From the NCBI GenBank assembly GCA_016931185.1, contig JAFGFI010000169.1:1-64000 (forward strand): a stretch of DNA of 64,000 bases, read 5' to 3'. The position numbers and the translations under genes were made by a program. Source of the stretch: Anaerolineae bacterium (GTDB lineage: Bacteria > Chloroflexota > Anaerolineae > B4-G1 > SLSP01). Within the stretch, counting starts at the first letter, position 1. Each line of letters starts with the position of its first letter. Positions 16,587-25,400 of this stretch are shown one piece after another. The notes under the pieces were generated by a model, which saw only the letters and a list, made by a program, of their open reading frames with translations, was not told the origin of the DNA and ran no database searches.

Positions 16587-17114
16587 ATGCTGATAGCGAT
16601 GGCTGGCCTGCCCGGTACCGGGAAAAGCACGCTGGCGCGCGCCCTAGCTGAACGGCTGCCGGCAGTTGTGCTGGACAAAGATCGCGTGCGCGCCGCACTC
16701 TTTCCCCCGGATAAAATCGAGTATGCCACTGCACAGGATGATTTCTGTGTCAATGTGATGTTAGAAACTGCCAGTTACCTGCTAGAAAGGGACCCCACAA
16801 CAATGATTATACTGGATGGACGCACCTTTTCGCGCCGCTACCAAGTGGAAGCCGTTTTGCAAGCAGCGTATAGTATGCAGACGCAGGTTTACTTTATTGA
16901 GTGTATATGCGCCGATGAGATTGCGGTGGCGCGTCTTGCACATGATCACACCGGGGGACATCACCCGGCGGCCAACCGGGATGCCGCGTTGTATATGACC
17001 GTCAAAACACACCGTGAACCCTTGGAGATACCGCGCCTTATTGTCGACACGGGAAAAACCCTAACGGAATGTGTGGATGATTGCTTGCGTTATCTTGATT
17101 TTTCAGGGAGTTGA
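16587..17114 (+). CDS. Small P-loop kinase (AAA_33 / zeta-toxin-like)
   Basis: A 175-residue ATP-binding protein. The Walker A motif GLPGTGKSTLARALA at the N-terminus is followed by VVLDKDRVRAALFPP, a kinase-like substrate region, and TMIILDGRTFSRRYQ, a Walker B-like strand. The fold group includes polynucleotide kinases, antibiotic phosphotransferases and zeta toxins; the sequence does not distinguish them. A GGGGAAG site precedes the ATG. It is cotranscribed with the methyltransferase-nucleotidyltransferase fusion, which suggests a shared substrate. No antitoxin-like gene is adjacent, which argues against a toxin role. Confidence 0.75.
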   Translation: MLIAMAGLPGTGKSTLARALAERLPAVVLDKDRVRAALFPPDKIEYATAQDDFCVNVMLETASYLLERDPTTMIILDGRTFSRRYQVEAVLQAAYSMQTQVYFIECICADEIAVARLAHDHTGGHHPAANRDAALYMTVKTHREPLEIPRLIVDTGKTLTECVDDCLRYLDFSGS

Positions 17115-17180
17115 ACAGGATTTACAGAATAAACAGGATAAAAAAATACGATCAAGCAAGCTTAAAAATCCTGTCGAAAC
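17115..17180. repeat. acaggattt-type degenerate repeat downstream of the kinase
   Basis: ACAGGATTT recurs in degenerate form and is complemented by AAATCCTGT at the far end, forming a wide hairpin. It resembles the acaggataaacaggat repeats common in several phyla and may terminate the kinase transcript. Confidence 0.5.
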
Positions 17181-17253
17181 ATGACTGGCTGAGCAATTAC
17201 CATCAAACTATATGATTATAGATGGCAATCAACAGACCGCCGCGATGACCGAC

Positions 17254-17634
17254 TTAACGCGAAAGTAAGTCAATGGCCATACTTATTAAAAATGCCCCTA
17301 ACGCAATGGTAAACATGCGCAGGAAGTAGATCCAGCGTTTACCCAATTTATTCCGTTCCTGTTGAATCGTATCTAGCGCGGCCTTCTGTGCCCACGCACT
17401 CCCGAACGTCGTGCTTTCAACCCCAGAGGCCGTATTCAACGAAGCGACGATGACTGGCACCGCGCTAATAAAGGCTATCATCGCTGCCCAAAACATACGT
17501 TCACTCCAGATGGCAGCCGTACAGGTTGGGCCAACCCAACACCATATTCCCACCAACACCAGGAGGCCCAAATCAATCAACAAACTAATCCCTAAAAAGC
17601 GCAAAATTTGCAGTATTACATTTTCTTTCTTCAT
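17254..17634 (-). CDS. Small membrane protein of unknown function
   Basis: A 126-residue protein with three predicted membrane segments (about residues 8-33, 45-66 and 102-124) and a short polar stretch with KLGKR between the last two. I do not recognise the family. A clear AAGGAG ribosome site precedes the ATG. It lies 15 nt after the hybrid histidine kinase on the same strand and is likely cotranscribed with it, so a link to that signalling protein is possible. Confidence 0.6.
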   Translation of the reverse strand: MKKENVILQILRFLGISLLIDLGLLVLVGIWCWVGPTCTAAIWSERMFWAAMIAFISAVPVIVASLNTASGVESTTFGSAWAQKAALDTIQQERNKLGKRWIYFLRMFTIALGAFLISMAIDLLSR

Positions 17635-17649
17635 CTTTGCACTCCTTAT

Positions 17650-20223
17650 CTACGCCGATTCCAACCATGTCAAAAGTGTATCAAAACGAAAATCATTCAC
17701 CAACCGCAGTATCATCGTTACCAGTCGCGGGTTCTGGGGACGAATTTGTTCTACAAGCGAAATCACCATCTCGGCATCCGCGCTCAACACTGCCGCATGC
17801 AGCGCAGTTTTTAACTCCACGGGTAAGGCCGCCAAAGCAGTCAACGTGAGCACCCTTTCCGGTGTCTCTTCTTCTTCTGCTAATGTCGCCAGGGGGACAT
17901 CATCATATTGAAAACGCACACCCAGATGCTTGCTCAACATCTCGAAGATATCGGCCTGACGGAAGGGCTTACGCACAAAATCATCACACCCCTCCGCCAG
18001 AATCGTGGTTCGATCCTCCTCAAAGGCACTGGCAGTCAGTGCAATGACCATCGTATCCTGTCCCTGGGGGGTAGCCTTAATATGCCGGGTTGCCATGTGT
18101 CCATCCATCACCGGCATTTCCATGTCCATCCAAATTAGATCGGGATGCCAGGACTCCCATAGTGCAATGGCCTCCCGTCCATTCGTTGCCTCACGGACTT
18201 CAAAAGTTAACGGTGCTATTTCCAGATCAGATAACAATGTCGTCAATAACTTGCGATTGCTATCGTTATCCTCCACAACCAATAAACGATAAATCTGTGC
18301 TTGCTCTGCTAACACACCCACGACACGGCGTGAAGCGTGTATCCGGTTTTCTTCGACAGTGTCCACTATTTGAGCCACCACACTGAAGGCAAAATTGCTC
18401 CCCTTTCCCGCCTCGCTGGTTACCGTAAAGTCCCCACCCATAAGCTGGACAAACTGACGGCTGATAGGCAGGCCCAATCCTGTACCCTCCTGGGATTTTT
18501 GTCCACTCTCTGTTTGCACAAATGCATCGAAAACGGCATCTAATTCTTCCGCTGCAATACCCATACCCGTATCCTCTACTTCAAAATGTAGAAAAACGTT
18601 ATGAGATGCAAGTTGCGAGGTATGAGTTGTGAGGGGTAAGTGAGGGTCGGCAGCATTTTCCAGTGCTTCATGCTTCACTGTTGATGCTTCGCTTCTTACA
18701 TGAAGTGTAATGGTCCCCGTCTCCGTGAACTTCACCGCATTCCCCAAAAGATTAATTAATACCTGGCGCAACTTATTTTCATCCAATCGCACATATTGAG
18801 GAACATCAGGCGCAATATTACACATCAATCTCAAACCCTTATCCTCCGCACGGAGACGGAACATCTCTTCAACCCCTAATAACAAATGGTGCAGATCGAA
18901 GCTCAATTCTTGCAATTCTACCCGCCCGGCCTCAATTTTGGAAAATTCGAGTACATCGTTGATCAGGGCCAATAAATGTTCACCACTACGACCGATCGTA
19001 TCCAGGTTCTCACGCTGATCGCCGGTGAGCGACAGATCATGACGCATTAACTCGGTAAATCCCAAAATTGCATTGAGTGGTGTACGTAATTCGTGGCTCA
19101 TATTCGCCAAGAAAACGCTCTTCGCGCGATTCGCCGCCTCTGCCGCTTCTTTCGCCTTGCTCAGTTCATCTTTTTGCGCAGCCAACTGCGCAGTCCGCTG
19201 CATAACACGTGTCTCCAATGTACGGTTCAAGTCCTGTAGTCGCTGCCGGTACTCAATGATCTGCTGTGCCACGACATAGAAGCGCTGCGCCAGTGTCACA
19301 AATTCCTGATTGGTACTCCCACTAAAAAACTCCGCCGTTTGTGCGTTAATCAACTGCGTCGCGGCCTGATCGATCTCTTGCAAAGGACGAATGATAGCGT
19401 GAAAGATCAACATCGACATAGATGAAATCAACCCTAAACTCAGCACAGAGAACGAAAGGACAACCATAGGTTCTTGAATCACCTGGGGGCGCAACATGAA
19501 GAGGGCTATAATCACCACCAGGCTATTGGCAATCAAAATGACAAACAACATTAACTTAGTCGTCAGCGAAGTCTGAAACCATGGGCCGTTCCATGCATCG
19601 CGCAGCGATAACATGCGGCGGGCCTGACGCAACGCACTGCGTGTGAGCAACTCTGTCACCACGGTCATAAAGATAATATACAACTCTACTGAGACGGTCC
19701 CGGCAAGTAAAAAGCGCGATACTACCGCCGTGGTCCCTAGCACAAATTCAACATCCACCACCAGCAATACAACAAGCGCGCCCAGTATGGCTGCTAAACG
19801 ACGATTGAGTACCGGTAATCGTTCCAGGGTTTGTGTAAGATATGTCAGATCCTCGGTGGCGATCCCCTCAAAAATTTCCCCCTCTTTAATCCAATCATTC
19901 AAATGACGTATAGGAGACAATTCCCAACGCACGCCTAAAGGCCGTAATAGCCCAAAGCCCACATAATGAATCAGAGTTGCCAGTAAAACGCCCCCCATGA
20001 GAACACATATCTGCAAACACTGTCGTTCCGGAGGTAAATCAGAGATCGTTGTAACCAATAAAAAGCCTAGTATAGCTGAAATCTGTCCGCCTAATACCGA
20101 AAAGGCGGCAATAGCAAACCCATAACTGACCCGGGTCGCTAATGCTTTAAAAATATCCTGTAACCTATCGTTCAAATACGTATACACTCTCCCCCTCTTA
20201 CGCAAGTGGTTCGCGCGTCCCAT
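17650..20223 (-). CDS. Membrane hybrid histidine kinase with C-terminal receiver
   Basis: An 857-residue sensor. The N-terminal 270 residues contain about six hydrophobic segments without a recognisable extracellular sensor, then a HAMP-like and coiled-coil stretch (about 275-365). The HisKA domain carries the phosphoacceptor in MSHELRTPLNAILGF (His377), followed by a HATPase_c domain (ENKLRQVLINLLGNAVKF, GTGLGLPISRQ). A receiver domain (about 645-770) holds VVEDNDSNRKLL, a WMDMEMPVMDG phosphorylation site and a KPFRQ lysine. A stretch of about 35 residues in the ATPase domain (18595-18690) is coded by repeat-like DNA. An unassigned C-terminal tail of about 80 residues follows the receiver. 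No dedicated output regulator is adjacent. Confidence 0.9.
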   Translation of the reverse strand: MGRANHLRKRGRVYTYLNDRLQDIFKALATRVSYGFAIAAFSVLGGQISAILGFLLVTTISDLPPERQCLQICVLMGGVLLATLIHYVGFGLLRPLGVRWELSPIRHLNDWIKEGEIFEGIATEDLTYLTQTLERLPVLNRRLAAILGALVVLLVVDVEFVLGTTAVVSRFLLAGTVSVELYIIFMTVVTELLTRSALRQARRMLSLRDAWNGPWFQTSLTTKLMLFVILIANSLVVIIALFMLRPQVIQEPMVVLSFSVLSLGLISSMSMLIFHAIIRPLQEIDQAATQLINAQTAEFFSGSTNQEFVTLAQRFYVVAQQIIEYRQRLQDLNRTLETRVMQRTAQLAAQKDELSKAKEAAEAANRAKSVFLANMSHELRTPLNAILGFTELMRHDLSLTGDQRENLDTIGRSGEHLLALINDVLEFSKIEAGRVELQELSFDLHHLLLGVEEMFRLRAEDKGLRLMCNIAPDVPQYVRLDENKLRQVLINLLGNAVKFTETGTITLHVRSEASTVKHEALENAADPHLPLTTHTSQLASHNVFLHFEVEDTGMGIAAEELDAVFDAFVQTESGQKSQEGTGLGLPISRQFVQLMGGDFTVTSEAGKGSNFAFSVVAQIVDTVEENRIHASRRVVGVLAEQAQIYRLLVVEDNDSNRKLLTTLLSDLEIAPLTFEVREATNGREAIALWESWHPDLIWMDMEMPVMDGHMATRHIKATPQGQDTMVIALTASAFEEDRTTILAEGCDDFVRKPFRQADIFEMLSKHLGVRFQYDDVPLATLAEEEETPERVLTLTALAALPVELKTALHAAVLSADAEMVISLVEQIRPQNPRLVTMILRLVNDFRFDTLLTWLESA
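18595..18690. repeat. Low-complexity repeat inserted in the kinase coding region
   Basis: Repeated tgagggtaagtgagg and gcttcatgcttcactgttgatgcttcg-like units encode a Ser/Thr/His-rich loop between the N and G1 boxes of the ATPase domain. The reading frame is kept. Confidence 0.5.
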
Positions 20224-20435
20224 ATCCAGGGATGGTTCAAGTTACCCTTACACTTTATGCCCTATCAAGCGTAAAAATATAAAGGTAAAAAGCAAGGGTT
20301 CTGAATCTTACCCATATCCATTATACTCTTACATGGGTTTTGTGCGATCAGTTGCACGGTATTCATCATCATATAGAACTCTATCTTTGCATACACAAAA
20401 AGAAACCCTTCTACCCTACATAACCTGCTTACCAT

Positions 20436-20464
20436 TTGGCGGTCTTTATCTTTTGTGCTACACT
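20436..20464 (+). promoter_or_regulatory. Promoter of the metallopeptidase-UDG operon
   Basis: -35 TTGGCG and -10 TACACT are separated by exactly 17 nt. The predicted start of transcription near 20471 lies 30 nt before the GTG at 20501. Confidence 0.55.
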
Positions 20465-20500
20465 CTCTTTCATCGTGATTGCATTAAGGGGACAAAATCA

Positions 20501-21748
20501 GTGACAAAGACGCAACATCCAAATAAAAAACCCTCTCCGATACGTATCCGGGGACTCGTTAAATTCATGAATCACGTCCGCGATCAAATCAGTGCGGGTA
20601 TTACTGCCTCCGAAATGGATGACTTCCGGGTATTGATCCGCGATATGATTTCCCAGGTAGAGAGAATTTGCCGGCAATATCACTGTCAACCAGAACAACT
20701 CCCGGCACCCTCTTATCGCGCGTATCAATATCTGAAATCTTTGAACCTCAACAAGTTGCCCATCCGCACTATGACAACCCCACCTCCCAAAACGCTGCGT
20801 ATCACAAATATTGTCATGACATCCAATCATTTTCATTCCCAATTCCAACATCTCGTTAACAATAAAAATACAGAATGGACGCCCCAACACCCTGATATAA
20901 AGCGTTTATCCTGTGAACTGCGCAGCCATGCAGACGGTATCGCAGGATTAGTACAGGAGGAAAGGGCAGTACCCGCCGACTTGCCGACACGATCACAACA
21001 CGCTTATCAATGGCTGGCGTTTCTGAGTGAAGCCGAAAACCTGAGTCTGCATTTGAACACGCTCACCGTCCTGACTCAATTTAGCAAAAATCCAATATGT
21101 CGCCAGATGCTCTCTTCTTCAGAATGTACGCTCCCTATTCATATTGAACTCTACGTATCCTCAAGTCTCTATCGCACCCGTGCCCGATCCAATCATATTC
21201 ATATCACTTTCAATGAGGGTTACGTAGGTGCGCCAGAAGACACCCTCCAGGCTCTCATCTGCCTGGCGTTACGTAGTCAAGATCCGACACAGTTATCCAA
21301 AATAAAAACCTATGCTATCTCTGAAGAATTCACAGAAATATTATCCGCGTTAGAATCAATCACAGCCCAGGTATCCCAAGATACCCAAGGGCGAGTTTAC
21401 AACCTGACCGAAATTTTCGAACGGGTTAACGTAAATTATTTTAATAACACACTGCCACGTCCACATCTTATGTGGAATCAAACCGTTACCCATCGCAAAA
21501 TGGGGCATTACCAGCCGCTCACCGACACCGTGATGATTAGCATCACATTGGATGATGTACGTGTTCCAAGTTATGTCATTGATGCGGTGATGTATCATGA
21601 ACTCCTGCACAAACACCTCGGAATACAGGTTATCAACGGACGGCGCTATGCCCACACATCTGAATTCCGAGCAGAGGAACTAAAGTTTCGCCAATACGAA
21701 GAAGCACAAAAGTTTCTCTCACAATTACACAAAAAGCTACGGCTATAA
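20501..21748 (+). CDS. SprT-like / M48-type putative metallopeptidase
   Basis: A 415-residue protein with a C-terminal zinc-metallopeptidase module: FNNTLPRPHLMWNQTVTHRKMG, then VMYHELLHKHLG (HExxH) and a downstream GRRYAHTSEFRAEE that offers the third ligand. This is the SprT/YgjP-like arrangement. The N-terminal 270 residues are not recognised and are rich in His and Arg. The GTG at 20501 is preferred: AAGGGGA lies 8 nt upstream and the promoter is just before it, while the in-frame ATG at 20333 precedes the promoter. The stop overlaps the next start by 1 nt, coupling it to a DNA-repair glycosylase. SprT-like proteases can act on DNA-protein crosslinks, so the pairing is suggestive but unproved. 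Confidence 0.7.
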   Translation: MTKTQHPNKKPSPIRIRGLVKFMNHVRDQISAGITASEMDDFRVLIRDMISQVERICRQYHCQPEQLPAPSYRAYQYLKSLNLNKLPIRTMTTPPPKTLRITNIVMTSNHFHSQFQHLVNNKNTEWTPQHPDIKRLSCELRSHADGIAGLVQEERAVPADLPTRSQHAYQWLAFLSEAENLSLHLNTLTVLTQFSKNPICRQMLSSSECTLPIHIELYVSSSLYRTRARSNHIHITFNEGYVGAPEDTLQALICLALRSQDPTQLSKIKTYAISEEFTEILSALESITAQVSQDTQGRVYNLTEIFERVNVNYFNNTLPRPHLMWNQTVTHRKMGHYQPLTDTVMISITLDDVRVPSYVIDAVMYHELLHKHLGIQVINGRRYAHTSEFRAEELKFRQYEEAQKFLSQLHKKLRL

Positions 21749-22431
21749 TGAATAAAAACTGGAACACTTTAACACAAGACATTATCACTTGCCATCGTTG
21801 CCCGCGCCTGGTCGCCTGGCGTGAAGAAATTGCACGCACCAAACGACGCGCTTATCAGGATTGGGACTATTGGGGTAAGCCGGTCCCCGGCTTTGGGGAT
21901 CCGGATGCGCGGTTACTTATCCTCGGACTCGCACCCGGGGCGCACGGCTCCAACCGTACCGGACGGATGTTCACAGGAGACAGTTCCGGCACCACCCTTT
22001 ACCCGGCCCTCTACCGGACCGGGTTCGCTAACCAGCCGACTGCTATACACCGGGAGGATGGACTTGAACTACACGATGCGTTTATCACAGCCGTGGGGCG
22101 TTGCGTCCCGCCCCAGAATAAACCTACTGCCGAGGAACTAACCAACTGCCGTCAATTTCTGGAACGGGAGATCCAACTTCTCACAAATTTGCAGGTTGTC
22201 CTGGCTCTGGGAAAAATCGCCTTTGATAGCTACCTGCGCCTATTAAGAGAATGTGGAGTAGAAGTACCAAGCCTCAAGTTCGGGCACGGCGTATACCAGA
22301 CTTTCTGCGCCCCCTGGCCCGCCCTGCTTGCTTCCTACCATCCGAGCCGCCAAAACACACAAACCGGGAGACTCACCGCGGAAATGTTTGACGCCATCTT
22401 CCAACGGGCGCGACAACTCTTAAAAGAATAG
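21748..22431 (+). CDS. Uracil-DNA glycosylase, family 5 (UDGb)
   Basis: Removes uracil and other deaminated bases from DNA in base excision repair. The 227-residue protein has the family 5 motif LGLAPGAHGSNRTGRMFTGD, the iron-sulfur ligands starting with CHRC near residue 15, and the C-terminal ASYHPSRQN motif. In family 5 the usual catalytic Asp/Asn of motif A is absent, as seen here. The ATG overlaps the stop of the metallopeptidase gene (TAATG), so the two are translationally coupled. Followed by an AT-rich repeat-like tail. Confidence 0.92.
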   Translation: MNKNWNTLTQDIITCHRCPRLVAWREEIARTKRRAYQDWDYWGKPVPGFGDPDARLLILGLAPGAHGSNRTGRMFTGDSSGTTLYPALYRTGFANQPTAIHREDGLELHDAFITAVGRCVPPQNKPTAEELTNCRQFLEREIQLLTNLQVVLALGKIAFDSYLRLLRECGVEVPSLKFGHGVYQTFCAPWPALLASYHPSRQNTQTGRLTAEMFDAIFQRARQLLKE

Positions 22432-22437
22432 CGACTT

Positions 22438-22490
22438 ACGAATAACGGATTATGAATCACAATTCGCCATTTGTAATTTGTGATTTGTAC
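22438..22490. repeat. Degenerate aattcg/aattgtg repeat at convergent gene ends
   Basis: Sequences of the type aatcacaattcgccatttgtaat fill the short convergent gap and run into the 3' end of the neighbouring kinase gene. Same family as repeats at 36868-36900 and 62205-62230. Confidence 0.45.
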
Positions 22491-25400
22491 ACTGCCAGTG
22501 CGGCTTTCACTTGTTTCCAGATGACTTCAATTTCCTCTATGTGAGTTGTTAAGTCGGTAGGAATTTCCATCTGCATTTGCGCCGCCAGGTTCCCGGCAAG
22601 TTCAGAGAGTTGTAGCGCCCCTATTGTCACACTGGTTGTCTTCAAAGTCCCCAAAGCACACTGTAATCCTTCGATATCTTCATCTTGGGATGCACGATGT
22701 ATTTCGGACAACAGATGTGCCGTACTATCCTCATAACTGCGCATCAACAACATCATAGATGTTGCGGCTTGCTCGCCCAGAGTTATATACAATTGCGCTA
22801 ACATATCCACATCCAATACCTGCGCCGGAATTTTGGAGCTGTCCGGCAGAGCATCAGCAAAGGTTACCTGGGAAGCATCGTCATTTTCCAATGTAATCGG
22901 GGATGGAAAAGCACTCTCTGCTTGCGCCGGAACTTCATCAAATAACGATTGCACAATGGCGCTCGCCTGTACGAACGGCACAACAGACACAGTTGGAATT
23001 ATAGGGCCAGAATCAGCTTCATTTTCCCATATTCTTGACCTCTTTTTCCCTTTTGGTTTCTGAGATAATGGGCGACTGGCTTTCAGCGCGGCAATCAATA
23101 CATCGAGCACAATTGGCTTACTAATATATTCATCCATACCGGCTTCCAGGCATCGCTCCCGATCCCCCTGCATCGCGTTGGCTGTCATTGCAATCACACG
23201 TGGTTGCCTGTCAATAGCGAACTCCCTACGAATACGTCGCGTAGTCTCCAATCCATCCAACTCTGGCATCTGCACATCCATTAACACCACATCATAAACG
23301 TGACGGCGCAACAACTTTAATACCTGTTCTCCATCACCCACAACATCGGCCGTATATCCTAAACGTTGCAACATCAACAGAATCAGTTCCTGATTTGCAG
23401 GATTATCCTCGGCCAACAAGATACGCAGAGAGGGCAATACCTCTGGAACCAGGGATACTTTCGGCCCTGCAACCGGCGCGCGATGTGTCACCGGCAAAGA
23501 CTCCGATATGGCCGAAACAGCCTCGGCGGGGTCAGGAACAATTACAGTCGTGGATTTAGGCATTCCGGCCAAAACATAACTACAAATTTCATATAATTCA
23601 GCCGCCTTAATTGGCTTATGAATACTCAGCACATCCGTAGATAACTCGCGCTCATACTCCCCCGGGGGCAACATCAAAACCACGGGGGGCACTTCTACGC
23701 CCTCCAGCTCACGGAAATGTTCAAATAGAACAAGTCCCCCCAAATCATCCTCCTCCTTAAGCGCAGACGTACTATTCAGAAATGGCATCCGTAAATCCAC
23801 CAATATCAGATGAAAACGTTCATCACGTTGCACGCGCGTTAGCGCCTCTGCTCCAGAAATACAGGCCACGGGGTGTAGTCCCCAGGCGCGCGTCTGCAAT
23901 GCGAGAAATTCACGGGTCAATGTGCTGTCATCCACAACAAGCAGCCGCTTATTCTCAAAGTGCGGTTGCTCTCCAGCCCAATAGATTGATCTACCTTTCG
24001 GTCCACCCTGAAGCCGAACTGTGAAGTGAAAAGTTGCGCCCTTCCGCCCGTCACTGGCATCTGTCTCTACCCAGATTTTACCTTCCATAAGCTCTGTCAA
24101 ACGCCGGCTAATCGCTAAGCCCAGTCCTGTGCCACCATACTTACGCGAAAGGGACATGTCTATTTGTGTAAATGGTCGAAATAGCTGATCCACCTGCTCA
24201 GCAGGGACGCCAATGCCAGTATCCATCACCGTAAAATGTAACTCATACCACTGGAAATCAGCAATGGGCATCTGGGAATCCGGTTTTACAGGCGATGTGC
24301 CGGGTTCCCCATTAACAGAAGGCAGAGTCATCGCGTTCTCCAAAGAAGGCCTTCCTGAGTCCCAAGCATCTGTGGTTAACAACCAATTCTGAGCTTGCAT
24401 GTGCAATGGAATAGCTTCCATCACTACCGCCACATACCCCTGCTCTGTGAACTTCACAGCGTTACTCAACAGATTTGTGAGAATCTGGCGCAGACGCACA
24501 CCATCGCCAATAAGCGTCGTAGGGACATCCGAGGCAAGCAAGTAATCCACATCGAGTCGTTTTTCTACTGCATAGGGCACAATCGTATCCAAGACCCCTT
24601 CTAAACACTGGCGCAGATCAAATGGACGATTTTCAAGTTCCAACTGCCCTGTTTCAATTTTAGAAAAGTCCAAAATATCACTGATGATGGACAGCAAATG
24701 TTGCCCAGCCGCGTGGATATGTTGAAGTTCGGGCAGTAATGTGGCTGTATCCGCCATTTCTGAATGGCGCATCAACACCTCGCTATACCCAATGATTGCA
24801 TTTAATGGCGTGCGTAGCTCGTGACTCATGTTCGCCAAAAATGCATTTTTAGCACGATTCGCCGCATCAGCAGCCTCATGTAAAGTTTTTGTATGTTTGA
24901 GCGCGTGCGCGAGGTCCGCTTTACGCTGCTTGATTTCTTGCTCCAGGGTACGCCGATAATCGGCTAACAATACTTCAGCTTGCTTGCGCTCAGTAATATC
25001 CTCCAAGCTTCCCTGGTAATACAGAATACCATCCGCATTTTGCACAACACAACTGTTCTCCACCGTCCAGACTTGGGAGCCATCATAACGCTGCAACTGC
25101 ACTTCATAATGGCGCGCATAATGCTGCATTTCCATCAATTCCAACCAACGCTGGCGTTGTTCTGGCTGCGTATACAATGTCAGGAAATTGACTTGCAAAA
25201 GTTGCTCCCGCTCAGGATACCCAAGCAATTCAACCAATACCGGATTCACGTCCAACAGTTCACCGTCGCGTGTAGAACGATACAGTCCTACCGGGGATTC
25301 ATCGAAAAACACACGATAATGCGTTTCCCGCTCATGGGACATCGCTTCCGCTTGCTCCAACTGGGTCACACGCCGCTCGTAACGAGCCAGCATCCGTTGT

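Noticed and set aside
16587..17114. Zeta toxin of a toxin-antitoxin module
   Set aside because: The fold is compatible, but no small antitoxin gene is adjacent and the partner is a methyltransferase-nucleotidyltransferase fusion.
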